64,000 nucleotides of DNA, taken from contig JALHPF010000006.1 of NCBI GenBank assembly GCA_022842595.1, positions 1 through 64,000 on the forward strand. Direction: 5' to 3'. The position numbers were made by a program, and so were the translations under genes. The notes beneath the pieces were generated by a model, which did no database searches, was not told where the DNA came from, and was given only the letters and a program-made list of their open reading frames with translations. The DNA comes from Rubrivivax sp. Its GTDB lineage: Bacteria; Pseudomonadota; Gammaproteobacteria; Burkholderiales; Burkholderiaceae_C. Positions 53,173 through 61,574 of the stretch are shown here, piece after piece (the first letter of the stretch is position 1; every line of letters starts with the position of its first letter).

Positions 53173-53939
53173 GGCGCTGCCCCGGTCGCGACGGTGTTGC
53201 CGAAAGCCAGTTGCACGAAAGTCTCCTCGAAGTCGGTCTGGCCGGTGCGCGCCAGCAGTTCAGCCACGCTGCCACGGGCCACGGTGCGGCCCTGGGCCAC
53301 CACCACCACCGCGTCGCACAGGCGTTCGACCTCCTGCATGATGTGGCTGGAAAAGACGATGCACTTGCCGGCGTCGTCGCGCAGCCGGCGCAGCGACTCG
53401 CGCAGTGCGCGCGTGGCCAGCACGTCCAGGCCGTTGGTGGGTTCGTCCAGGATGATGTTGGGCGGGTCGTGGATCAGCGCCCGCGCGAGTGCGGTCTTCA
53501 TGCGTTCGCCCTGGCTGAAGCCTTCGGTGCGGCGTTCCAGCAGCGGCGCCATGTCCAGCATGTGGGCCAGCAAGTCGACACGGGCGTTGGCGGCTTCGGC
53601 TGTCATGCCGTGCAGGCGGCCGTAGTAGACGATGTTCTCGCGCGCCGTCAGGCGCGGGTAGAGGCCACGCGCGTCGCTCAGCACGCCCATGCGCGCCAGC
53701 GCCTGTGGCGCCTGCCTGGCCACGTCCAGCCCGTCGACATGGATCTGTCCGCTGTCGGGCGGCAGCAGCGCCGCGATCATGCGCAGCGTCGTCGTCTTGC
53801 CGGCGCCATTCGGGCCCAGCAGGCCGGTGATGCGGCCGTTGGCTGCGCTGAAGCTCACGCCCTCGACCGCCTGCACCGTGCGGGCCTTGCGGCCGCTGCC
53901 CTGGGTGAAACGTTTGCTCAGGTCCTTCACCTCGATCAT
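53169..53939 (-). CDS. ABC transporter ATP-binding protein (NatA-like)
   Basis: 256 residues. Walker A LLGPNGAGKTTT, Q-loop region, signature FSQGERMKTALARAL, Walker B NIILDEPTNGLD and the H-loop FSSHIMQEVE are intact. The ATG at 53939 overlaps the stop of the upstream alpha/beta-hydrolase gene (ATGA), and its stop overlaps the permease start, so the three genes form a single operon. Confidence 0.96.
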   Translation of the reverse strand: MIEVKDLSKRFTQGSGRKARTVQAVEGVSFSAANGRITGLLGPNGAGKTTTLRMIAALLPPDSGQIHVDGLDVARQAPQALARMGVLSDARGLYPRLTARENIVYYGRLHGMTAEAANARVDLLAHMLDMAPLLERRTEGFSQGERMKTALARALIHDPPNIILDEPTNGLDVLATRALRESLRRLRDDAGKCIVFSSHIMQEVERLCDAVVVVAQGRTVARGSVAELLARTGQTDFEETFVQLAFGNTVATGAAP

Positions 53940-55444
53940 GGCCTGGCCCCCGGCTGCGCCGGCAAGGCCGGCAGAAAGACACTGGGGCGCGGGATGTTGC
54001 GCGCGCAGTCGGCGTCGGTCTTCAGCGCGGCTTCGTCGTCGGCGGCGTTGATGAAGCGGAAGATCACGTCGCGCATGCAGCCGATGCCCATGACGCCGTG
54101 GCCGGCCTGGGGCACGACGACATGCCGGGCCTTGGCACCCAGCGCCTGCACCACCCGCTCGCCATGGCGCGGCGGCGTCGCCGGGTCGGCCCCGCCGGAC
54201 AGCACCAGGGTCGCCGCCGGTGCTGCAGGCATCGTGTAGAACGCTGCCGGCACCTCGCCGCGGGGCCAGTGGGCGCAGACGCGGGTGTAGATCTGGCTGA
54301 AGCTGTTGCCGAAGTCGGCGCCAGGCGCATCCGCCGGCCCGTTCGGTCCGCCGAGCCGTGGCATGTCTTCGGCGCAGACCACCGAGAAGTGCATGCCCAT
54401 GGCCAGCGCCATGCTCGGCCGGCCGCTGATCGAGGCGCCCAGGCCCAGCAGCGCCTGGAAGCGGCCCGCGGCCGCCTCGGTGATGGCCAGCGGCAGGGCC
54501 GAAGCCAGCGCCGGCGCGTACAGCGGCGAGCGGGCCATCGACAACAGCGCGTCGCGGCCCAGCTTGAAGGTCTCGGGCAGGCCCGTGACCGGGTGCACCA
54601 CCGTCACGTCGCGTGGCAGGCCCTGCAGCACGGCCTGCCAGTCGGCGCGCAGCTTCGGGTAGCGCGCGTGGCAAGTCGTGTCGGCGGCGCAGGCGGCGAG
54701 CAGGGCGTCGAAGGCGGTCTGCGAATCGGGCGAGAAACTCGCCGGCAGCACCATGTCCGGCGGCGCCGCGCCATCCAGCACCGCCCGGCGCACCGCCTGC
54801 GGGAACTGGCGGAGGTAGTCGAGCCCGGCGCGTGTGCCGTACGAGCCGCCAACGACATTCACCTGCGTCACCCCCAGCGCCTGGCGCACCGCGTCGGCGT
54901 CCTGCATCGCAATCACGGTGGTGTACTGGCGCAGGTCGCCATGCGGCAGCTTTTCCAGCGCCTGGCGGCATTTTTCGATCTCGACGAACTGGCGTTCCGG
55001 GTCGCCGATGTCGGCCAGCGGCCGTGTCGGTGCGCCGTCGTCGCATTTCAGCGGTGCGCTGCGGCCGGTGCCGCGCTGGTCGATGAGCACGACATCGCGG
55101 CGGTTCAGCACGCGTGCCATCAGCGGCTCGACACTGCCAGCCAGCGCCATCGCGCTCTGGCCCGGCCCGCCGGCGAAGAACAGCACCGGGTCGGGCAGCT
55201 TGTTGCGCGCCCGCGCCGGCAGCACCGCGAAGTGCAGGTCGATCAGCCGACCCTGGGGCTGGGCCGGGTCCAGCGGGCGCTTGAGCACGCCGCACCAGGC
55301 GTTGGTCTCGACGCCGGGCAGCCGGCAGCGCTGGGTGCCGGGTGGCGCGTCGGCGGCCTGGCTGGCTTCGACCGCCAGCATGGCCACGAGCCCCAGCACG
55401 ATGGCGCCGGCGGAATGGGGGTGAACGATTTGCATGCGCCGCAT
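53936..55444 (-). CDS. Exported alpha/beta hydrolase of the tripeptidyl-aminopeptidase (S33/TAP) type
   Basis: 502 residues with a signal peptide (cleavage near ASQA, about residue 32). HFAVLPA, FFAGGPGQSA, IDQRGTGRS, the nucleophile elbow VGGSYGTRAGLDYLRQFP, the C-terminal TAP-like Asp (LSGGADPATPP) and His (PQAGHGVMG) complete the triad. Likely a periplasmic peptidase or esterase. The start is ATG 55444 or ATG 55435. Coupling to an ABC-2 exporter suggests a joint envelope role, unproven. Confidence 0.92.
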   Translation of the reverse strand: MRRMQIVHPHSAGAIVLGLVAMLAVEASQAADAPPGTQRCRLPGVETNAWCGVLKRPLDPAQPQGRLIDLHFAVLPARARNKLPDPVLFFAGGPGQSAMALAGSVEPLMARVLNRRDVVLIDQRGTGRSAPLKCDDGAPTRPLADIGDPERQFVEIEKCRQALEKLPHGDLRQYTTVIAMQDADAVRQALGVTQVNVVGGSYGTRAGLDYLRQFPQAVRRAVLDGAAPPDMVLPASFSPDSQTAFDALLAACAADTTCHARYPKLRADWQAVLQGLPRDVTVVHPVTGLPETFKLGRDALLSMARSPLYAPALASALPLAITEAAAGRFQALLGLGASISGRPSMALAMGMHFSVVCAEDMPRLGGPNGPADAPGADFGNSFSQIYTRVCAHWPRGEVPAAFYTMPAAPAATLVLSGGADPATPPRHGERVVQALGAKARHVVVPQAGHGVMGIGCMRDVIFRFINAADDEAALKTDADCARNIPRPSVFLPALPAQPGARP

Positions 55445-55533
55445 TCTGGCGGGCGCCGGCGGCTGTTCAGACAGCGGCTTGGGCGAACGGACGGCCGGGC
55501 CGACGAACCGCCGGCTCGGCCGTGTGTGCGGTG

Positions 55534-55896
55534 TCAGGCGAGCAGCGCCTTGAGCTCGCCCTGGGCGATCAGCCGCGCCAGGTCGTCGGCGCCGCCAACG
55601 AGCTGGCCCTTGACGAAGACCATCGGGAAAGTCGGCCAACCGCTCCACATCTTCAGAGCATTGCGGCGGCGCCATTCGCTGACATAGCTGCCGTGGTCGA
55701 TGTCGTGGTGGGCCACGCCGGCGGCGTCGAGCAGGCGGCGCGCCTTGCGCACGAACGGGTTGCCGGCCATGCCGAACACCACCACCGGGTGGCTGGCGAT
55801 GGCGGCCTCGGCGGCTGCCACCGTGTCGGCATGGTGGCCGGCGACAGCCTGGCGGATGGCCGGGTGCAGTTGCGCTTCGGGCAGCAGGCGTCGCAC
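55534..55896 (-). CDS. Glutaredoxin-like protein lacking the active-site cysteines
   Basis: 120 residues. The C-terminal 85 residues have a glutaredoxin fold pattern: VVVFGMAGNPFVRKARRLLDAAGV, then MWSGWPTFPMVFVKGQLVGGADDLARLI, including the cis-Pro TFP and GG glutathione-site features. The position of the CPYC motif reads GNPFV, with no Cys anywhere in the domain. The start is GTG 55896, 2 nt after the stop of the thioredoxin-TPR gene, so the two are co-translated. A thiol-independent (glutathione- or partner-binding) role is inferred. Confidence 0.85.
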   Translation of the reverse strand: MRRLLPEAQLHPAIRQAVAGHHADTVAAAEAAIASHPVVVFGMAGNPFVRKARRLLDAAGVAHHDIDHGSYVSEWRRRNALKMWSGWPTFPMVFVKGQLVGGADDLARLIAQGELKALLA

Positions 55897-55898
55897 CG

Positions 55899-57482
55899 TC
55901 AGGCTTTCTTGGCCGCTGGCTTCAACACGGCCTGGCAGGCCGCTCGCTGGCCGTCGGCCACGTCGACCTTGGCACAGACGCCGTCCAGCTGCGACTGCAG
56001 CTTCTTCAGCACCGGCGCGTGTTTGCCGTCGGCATTCCAGGCCACGAGCTTGGCGCCGGCGCGCTGCAGCGAACGCGCGCTGCGCCCTTCGAAGGCTGCC
56101 TTGTCCTTGCCGGCTTCGCTGAGCAACTGCGCCGCCAGTTTCTCGATGCGGGTGCTTTCGGCCGGCGCCAGGTCGACCAGCGCATTCAGGTAGCCGCTGC
56201 CCCACTGCAGACGCGTGGCCGGGCCCTCGCTCTTCTCGAACGACTGCTGGTACCACTTCAGTGCTTCTTCCTTCTTGCCTTGCTTGCGCAGGTTGCTGCC
56301 GAGCTGGCTCATCAGGTAGTAGGGCGAATGGCTCCTGGCCAGGTTGGCCTGCAGCAACGCGTCGCTGTCTGGCCACAGGCCGGCGCGGCCCAGCGCGTAG
56401 GCGGCGCTGGTGATCACGGCCTGGCGTTCGTAGCCGTCGGTGATCTCGCGGTCGTCGCGCTGCACATGGGTGCGTACCTCGGCCTGCAGGGCCGGCGGCA
56501 GATTGACCTGCACAGCGTCCTTCGGCAGCGCCAGGCGGGCAAGTTCGACGCGCGCGGTCAGCGCGCCCAGGCGGTCACCGCGCGACAGCGTCGGGTCGGT
56601 TTCGAAGCGCTTCAGCGCGGCCTCGAAGGCCTGCACCAGCGCGGCGCGGTTCGGCGAGTCGTCGGCTTCGAGCGTGCGCACGATGTCGGTGGCGCCGTTG
56701 GTCAGCACGTCCATCTGCAGCCGCGCCTGGGCTGGGTCGGCCAGGACACGTTGCACTCGTTCACGCAGCGCGGCGTCGGGCTTCACGCCCTGGCCATCGT
56801 CGCTGGCGGCCAGCGCCTTCAGCCACAGGCGCTGCGAGGTCTCGCCGTCGCCGGCGGGGCTCTTGGCCGCCAGGGTCGTCAGCAGGCCGGCGAGTTCCGA
56901 CTTCGGCACGACCTGCTGCTCGTCGATCTCCCAGCCATAAAAGGCCAGCAGTCGCCAGTCGCCGGCCGTCAGCGGCTTGCCGGCCAGCGCATCGGCCAGC
57001 ACCGACTTGATCGCGCGGCCGCCGTTCAAGCCCTGCTGCAACACGGCCAGGGCCTGCGGCGCGTCGACCTCGCCGGGCAGGCGCGTGATCTCCTGGCCGT
57101 CGGGGCTGAACAGCACCGTCGTCGGGTAGCCGGTGACCTTGAAGCGGGCCCCCAGTTTCTGCGCGCCAGGCCGGTCGCCGTCGACGTGGACGGCGATGAA
57201 GTTCTTCGATAGCGCCGCGAAGTCCTGGCGGTTGAAGAGGGTGGCCTTCAACTGGTTGCATGGCGGGCACCAGGTGGCGCCCCAGTACAGCAGCACCGGC
57301 TTCTTTTCGGCGCGGGCGCGGGCGAAGACGCGGTCGATGTCGGCGTCGACGGCCGCGGCCTGCCAGGCGACGTTGGTCGAAGGCAGCTTGACGGCGGCTT
57401 CGGCCGGCTGCCAGACCAGCATGGCGACGCTGACGGCCAGCGCCGCGGTGGTGACGGTGCTCAAGGCGAAAGGCAATCTCAT
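55899..57482 (-). CDS. Periplasmic thioredoxin-fold protein with helical-repeat extension
   Basis: 527 residues. A Sec signal (cleavage near EAA, about residue 30) is followed by a thioredoxin-like domain with WCPPC (Cys72, Cys75) and the cis-Pro GYPTT. The remaining 350 residues are helical with TPR-like segments (YYLMSQLGSNLRKQGKKEEALKWYQQSFEKS). It resembles DsbD-gamma/thiol:disulfide interchange proteins that act in the periplasm. GGAGAA lies about 7 nt upstream of the ATG. It is co-transcribed with the glutaredoxin-like gene. Confidence 0.92.
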   Translation of the reverse strand: MRLPFALSTVTTAALAVSVAMLVWQPAEAAVKLPSTNVAWQAAAVDADIDRVFARARAEKKPVLLYWGATWCPPCNQLKATLFNRQDFAALSKNFIAVHVDGDRPGAQKLGARFKVTGYPTTVLFSPDGQEITRLPGEVDAPQALAVLQQGLNGGRAIKSVLADALAGKPLTAGDWRLLAFYGWEIDEQQVVPKSELAGLLTTLAAKSPAGDGETSQRLWLKALAASDDGQGVKPDAALRERVQRVLADPAQARLQMDVLTNGATDIVRTLEADDSPNRAALVQAFEAALKRFETDPTLSRGDRLGALTARVELARLALPKDAVQVNLPPALQAEVRTHVQRDDREITDGYERQAVITSAAYALGRAGLWPDSDALLQANLARSHSPYYLMSQLGSNLRKQGKKEEALKWYQQSFEKSEGPATRLQWGSGYLNALVDLAPAESTRIEKLAAQLLSEAGKDKAAFEGRSARSLQRAGAKLVAWNADGKHAPVLKKLQSQLDGVCAKVDVADGQRAACQAVLKPAAKKA

Positions 57483-57771
57483 GGCGTTCTCCGGTGAGGC
57501 GGGGGCCCGAAGCCAGGCCCTTGCGGCGATGGCGGATTGTGCGTCGCCGCGGCCCGCCTGTCTGATTCACGCACCTTTGCCGGCCTGTGCCATTTGCGCA
57601 GCAACGACTGCACGGGACCGGCGAATGCCGGAGTCTCGAACGCGCCAGACAGGCCCCATGAGGGCCTGACCGACGGCACCCTGCGAGGGCTGCGAGACCC
57701 GTCCATCTTCGACACACGCCGCGAGCTTGCGCGGGCCGGTGTCTTGGATGATGCGCGCCGCCGCAGGCCGG
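57483..57771. other. Intergenic region with two hairpins
   Basis: This 289-nt gap holds CCGGC-gaat-GCCGG (57618-57631) and CAGGCCC-catga-GGGCCTG (57650-57668). They lie 104 and more nt downstream of the HDOD gene stop (minus strand) and may serve as terminators, although neither has a U tract. No open frame with a credible ribosome binding site is visible. Confidence 0.5.
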
Positions 57772-59151
57772 TCAAGCGACCGGCTTCTTGTCGTTCGCGC
57801 TGTCGGCCAGCGCCGCCGCCCAGGCCCATGCGGTTTCCGACAAGGCTTGCACCGCTTCGATGCCGCCCCAGCGGTCGGCCAGGGTTTCGGCCTGGATTCC
57901 GCTGCCGCTGCCGTCCATGGCCACGGCCATCTGCAGGTAGGGCGACCAGGGGCCCTGGTCGTGCAGCAAGGCCTGGCTGGCGGACTCGCTCAGCCGCAGC
58001 GGTGCCAGGGCCTGCGCCAGCGGGGTTTCGAGCAGGGCTTCGAGCATGGAGAACAGCCCGACGCTGAAGAGCGCCTCGGGGGCCGGTTCCTTGTCGGCGC
58101 GAGCCAGCAGTTCCAGCAAGCGCCCGCGTGCCAGCGCCTGTTCCTGCAGCGCGGCCGCAGCCTGGCGGCTGGTAGCGCTGGCCATCAGCAGCATCGACAG
58201 CCAGCGCGACAACTCCTGGCGGCCGAGCACCAGCACCGCCTGTTCCACCGACTCGATGCTGCGCGACAGGCCCAGCGCCGGGCTGTTGGCGTAGCGCAGC
58301 AGGCGGTAGGACAGGGCCACATCGGCGCGCACGGCTTCGGCGACGATGGCGGTGTCGCGGTTCAGCGCCAGGTGGTTCATCAGCTCGCAGATGCGGTGGG
58401 CAGCCGCGTTGACGGGCTTGCTCGACGCGCTGCGGCGGCGGCTGAGCTGGCCACCCACGAGCATGCATCCCGCCTGCAGCGCACGTTCGATCTCTTCGAC
58501 CGCGGCCAGCCCGGTGGCCACCAGCGGCAGGCGAGGCCTCGCCTCCTGCCAGCGCTGGGCCGACAGCAGCACGGTGTCGGCGTCGCCGCCGCTGGCGCGC
58601 AGCCAGACGAAGTCGGCCGCCGGGGCCTCACCCGGTGGGCCGTCGGGCACACCCAGACGTACGCCACGCGCGCGCAAGGCGGCAGCGATGTCGGCGGGCA
58701 AGGTGACCAGATCAGGCACACAGAGCCAGGCGCCGGCAGGTGCCTTGTCGGCCAGGACGGGTCGCGCCAGCGCGGCCGCCGGCACTTCGGCCAGGGCATG
58801 CCGCCCCTGTGTCAGCGCCGGCCGCATGGCCCACAACAGAAGGCCATGGTGCGCCACCTGCGCGGCCACGTCGTCGCGTGCGGCCAGGCGCTGGGCGACG
58901 GCCGGTGGCAGCTGGAATTCGAAACCGGTGATGCTGCCGCGTGCGCCCACCAGCGGCCGCTGCAGGCCGAAGCCAGGGCCGCCCTCTGGCGCGGCTTCCA
59001 GTGCCATGGCCTGGGTCATGGCCTGGGCCAGACCCGTCGCGGCGCCCGGCGGGCTGCCTGGAGCAGCCTTCGCCGCTGGGGTGGCCCGGCCGGCGGCGGG
59101 CCCGGCTGCTGGCGGCGCGCCGCCGATCAGTCGCCGCAGCCAGCCGAACAT
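57772..59151 (-). CDS. Degenerate EAL plus HDOD-domain signalling protein
   Basis: 459 residues. After a Pro/Ala-rich N-terminal linker (to about residue 45), a degenerate EAL-like barrel (about 60-235; ITGFEFQLP in place of the EAL motif) leads to an HDOD domain (about 240-420; VNAAAHRICELMNHLAL, SYRLLRYANSPALGL, SIESVEQAVLVLG). This is the YuxH-type architecture, expected to be a protein-interaction module rather than an active phosphodiesterase. The first ATG, 59151 (MFGWLRRLIGG), is taken over a TTG at 59157. Confidence 0.9.
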   Translation of the reverse strand: MFGWLRRLIGGAPPAAGPAAGRATPAAKAAPGSPPGAATGLAQAMTQAMALEAAPEGGPGFGLQRPLVGARGSITGFEFQLPPAVAQRLAARDDVAAQVAHHGLLLWAMRPALTQGRHALAEVPAAALARPVLADKAPAGAWLCVPDLVTLPADIAAALRARGVRLGVPDGPPGEAPAADFVWLRASGGDADTVLLSAQRWQEARPRLPLVATGLAAVEEIERALQAGCMLVGGQLSRRRSASSKPVNAAAHRICELMNHLALNRDTAIVAEAVRADVALSYRLLRYANSPALGLSRSIESVEQAVLVLGRQELSRWLSMLLMASATSRQAAAALQEQALARGRLLELLARADKEPAPEALFSVGLFSMLEALLETPLAQALAPLRLSESASQALLHDQGPWSPYLQMAVAMDGSGSGIQAETLADRWGGIEAVQALSETAWAWAAALADSANDKKPVA

Positions 59152-59169
59152 GGGCAAGGGGTCATTGTT

Positions 59170-59928
59170 TCAGGCATGGGGTGTGTGCACGGGTTCGAGG
59201 GCGAGCTGTAGTGGGTCGGCGTCGGCATCGGTGGCCAGGTCGGGTGCGCAGCGGGCCAGTGCCATCCACACCGGGAACGGCAGGCGCATCGGCCGCCGCG
59301 GGGCCGGCCGGGCGACGCAGAGTTCGCTCTCGCTGGCCAGCATCACGCCGTACTCGGCGGGCACTTCGTCGGGGTCGGCAATGCCCTGCCGCAGCACGTA
59401 CCAGCACTGGCTGGACAGTGCCCGGTAGGCCGCACCCTTGGCCGGCGAACGCAGGTCGGACAAGAGGTCGGCGCGACTGACCTTGATCTCGTGGGCCACG
59501 GGCTCGGTCTGGTCTTCCAGCGTGGTGTGGCGGATCGAATAGACGTCGGGCCGGGCCATCGCCCAGAGGGTGCCGGTGTCGGCCTCGCTGTCGCCTGAGG
59601 TGCTCTTGCCGGGTAGCGGCGCACGCAGCGCGAGCCCGCGCCAGACGACGCGGCCGGCGCGGTGCATCTCGCGGGCGACGCGGGCCACCAGGGCCTCGTG
59701 CGTGTCAAGCGCCGCCTGCGCCCGCAGGCGTGCCGCGGCCAGGTGCTGCAGCCCGGCGTCGGTGAGGTGCAGCGTCTCGCGGCCGGCTTCGTCCCAGCGC
59801 CGTTGCAGCAAGCCGGCGGCGAGCAGCTCGAGTTCCAGCGCGTCGTGGCAAGGCCAGCCGGCCGAACGCCAGACCTCACGCAGCCGGCGTCGCTGCGCGG
59901 CGGCCTGTCCGGCGTGCCCCGTGGCCAT
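59170..59928 (-). CDS. Predicted PD-(D/E)xK nuclease-fold protein (MmcB-like)
   Basis: 252 residues. An N-terminal winged-helix-like part (about 10-75; GWPCHDALELELLAAGLLQRR, LTDAGLQHL) precedes a nuclease-like core with RPDVYSIRHT and, about 15 residues later, AHEIKVSRADLLSDLRS. The D...ExK spacing and SRADL block resemble the MmcB DNA-repair-linked family. The region AYRALSSQCWYVL and EVPAEYGVML also fits. The C-terminus adds about 50 residues. Family identity is my inference from motifs; no SOS box was recognised upstream. Confidence 0.75.
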   Translation of the reverse strand: MATGHAGQAAAQRRRLREVWRSAGWPCHDALELELLAAGLLQRRWDEAGRETLHLTDAGLQHLAAARLRAQAALDTHEALVARVAREMHRAGRVVWRGLALRAPLPGKSTSGDSEADTGTLWAMARPDVYSIRHTTLEDQTEPVAHEIKVSRADLLSDLRSPAKGAAYRALSSQCWYVLRQGIADPDEVPAEYGVMLASESELCVARPAPRRPMRLPFPVWMALARCAPDLATDADADPLQLALEPVHTPHA

Positions 59929-59941
59929 CGGCGCCTGGCCT

Positions 59942-60223
59942 TCAGTCGCTGACCTTCACGCCCTTCCAGAAGGCGACGCGGCCCCGGATCTCGGCAGCGG
60001 CGTCCTTCGGGTCGGGGTAGAACCACACGGCATCGGGGTTGGCGTCGCCGTTGACGAACAGCGTCAGGTAGCTCGCCTGGCCTTTCCAGGAACACATCGT
60101 GTGGGTGTTGCTCGGCAGGGTGTATTCGCGCTTCAGCGCCGACGCGGGGAAATAGTGGTTGCCTTCGACGACCACGGTGTCGTCGCTCTCGGCCACCACG
60201 GTGCCGTTCCAGATGGCTTTCAC
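59942..60223 (-). CDS. DUF427 family protein
   Basis: 93 residues, a complete single DUF427 domain: KAIWNGTVVAESDDTVVVEGNHYFP, NTHTMCSWKGQASYLTL and VWFYPDPKDAAAEIRGRVAFWKGV. Function is unknown. The start is GTG 60223 with AGGAG about 9 nt upstream; the longer frame starting at an ATG at 60352 would overlap egtB and is rejected. It lies 46 nt downstream of egtB. Confidence 0.92.
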   Translation of the reverse strand: MKAIWNGTVVAESDDTVVVEGNHYFPASALKREYTLPSNTHTMCSWKGQASYLTLFVNGDANPDAVWFYPDPKDAAAEIRGRVAFWKGVKVSD

Positions 60224-60269
60224 GGGCTTGCTCCTGATGTGTTCTGTCGTCGAATTCTGCCGCGGCCGC

Positions 60270-61496
60270 TCAGGCGTCGCGCGCCAGTCGCAGGCCGGCG
60301 AACTGCCAGCGTGCAGCAGGGGGGAAGAAGTTTCGATAGGTGACGCGGGCATGCCCTGCCGGCGTGGCCAGGCTGCTGCCGCGCAGCACGATCTGCCCGA
60401 TCATGAACTTGCCGTTGTATTCACCCACGGCGCCAGCCCAGGGCCGAAAGCGCGGGTAAGGGTCATAGGACGAACGGGTCCATTGCCACACCTGCCCGTG
60501 CAGCCCGCTGAAAGTGCCAGGTGCAGCGGCCTCGCGCTGCGCGGCAGCCTCCCACTCGAATTCGGTCGGCAATCGGGCGCCGGTCCATTCGGCATAGGCC
60601 GTGGCCTCGAAAAAGCTGAGGTGGCACACCGGCGCCTCAGCGCGCCAGGGCTGCGGCCCATGCAGACCGAACACGCCCGGTGGCGGGCCGTCCGCGGGGC
60701 CGGGCTGCCAGTACAGCGGCGCTTGCCAGCCCTGCGCCTGGACCTGCGCCCAGCCTTCGCTGAGCCAGAGTGCCGGGCGACGGTAGCCGCCGTCGAGCAC
60801 GAATTGCAGGTACTCGCGGTTCGTCACGAGCCCGCGCGCCAGCGCATGGGGTTGCAGCAGCACCGCATGGCGCGGGCTTTCGTTGTCGAAGGCGAAGCCC
60901 GGGCCGCTGTGGCCCGCCTCGGCCAGGCCGCCGGCGTGGGGGCACCAGCCGCTGGCTGCCACCGGCGGTTCCGGCGGCGGGCCGCTGCGCACGGCCGGTA
61001 GCAGCGGGTTCTGCGCGAAGGCATGCAGGATGTCGGTGAGCAGCAGTTCCTGGTGCTGCTGCTCGTGCTGCAGGCCCAGTTCCAGCAGCGGTGTCGCGGC
61101 GGCCAGCGCATCGCCGTCGGCATGGGCGATGAACGCGTCGATCGCCGCATCGACGGCGCTGCGGTAGGCCAGGATCTCGGCCACCCCGGGCCGGCTGAGC
61201 AGCCCGCGCTGCGGCCGCGGGTGGCGCGGGCCCAGCGACTCGTAGTACGAATTGAACAGCGGCAACCAGCGCGGGTTGTGCACCAGGTAGCCCGGGGCAT
61301 GCGGCTGCAGCACCACGGTCTCGAAGAACCAGGTGGTGTGCGCCAGGTGCCACTTGGTGGGGCTGGCGTCGGCCATCGACTGCAGGCCCATGTCTTCGGC
61401 CGACAGCCCGGCCGCCAGCGTGCGGGTGTGTTCGCGCACGGCGGCCAGGCGCTGTCGCAGGGCAGTCCGTTCGGATGGCGGGGTGGGTCGGGTCAT
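60270..61496 (-). CDS. egtB: EgtB/SenA-type DinB-FGE iron oxygenase (ergothioneine or selenoneine type)
   Basis: 408 residues. The N-terminal DinB-like domain supplies the iron ligands (KWHLAHTTWFFET and QHEQQHQELLLTD, i.e. His plus HxxxH) and the C-terminal FGE-sulfatase domain covers about 200-408 (RLPTEFEWEAAAQ, GQVWQWTRSSYDPYP, RVTYRNFFPP). EgtB oxidatively couples gamma-glutamylcysteine or cysteine to hercynine. No egtD methyltransferase follows, so hercynine synthesis must be encoded elsewhere, or the enzyme belongs to a related branch. ATG 61496 has a weak Shine-Dalgarno. Confidence 0.93.
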   Translation of the reverse strand: MTRPTPPSERTALRQRLAAVREHTRTLAAGLSAEDMGLQSMADASPTKWHLAHTTWFFETVVLQPHAPGYLVHNPRWLPLFNSYYESLGPRHPRPQRGLLSRPGVAEILAYRSAVDAAIDAFIAHADGDALAAATPLLELGLQHEQQHQELLLTDILHAFAQNPLLPAVRSGPPPEPPVAASGWCPHAGGLAEAGHSGPGFAFDNESPRHAVLLQPHALARGLVTNREYLQFVLDGGYRRPALWLSEGWAQVQAQGWQAPLYWQPGPADGPPPGVFGLHGPQPWRAEAPVCHLSFFEATAYAEWTGARLPTEFEWEAAAQREAAAPGTFSGLHGQVWQWTRSSYDPYPRFRPWAGAVGEYNGKFMIGQIVLRGSSLATPAGHARVTYRNFFPPAARWQFAGLRLARDA

Positions 61497-61513
61497 GCCA
61501 GGCAGCGCAGGGT

Positions 61514-61524
61514 GGGGGGGGGGG
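61514..61524. repeat. 11-G homopolymer between egtB and the pirin gene
   Basis: An uninterrupted run of 11 G lies in the 78-nt gap between two divergent start codons. Runs of this length are prone to slipped-strand mispairing and could vary promoter spacing. Assembly or sequencing error in the run length is also possible. Confidence 0.7.
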
Positions 61525-61574
61525 AAAACGGCCGGGTTTGGCGCCCGCAGCTTACAGGGCCTAAGCTTCGCGGC

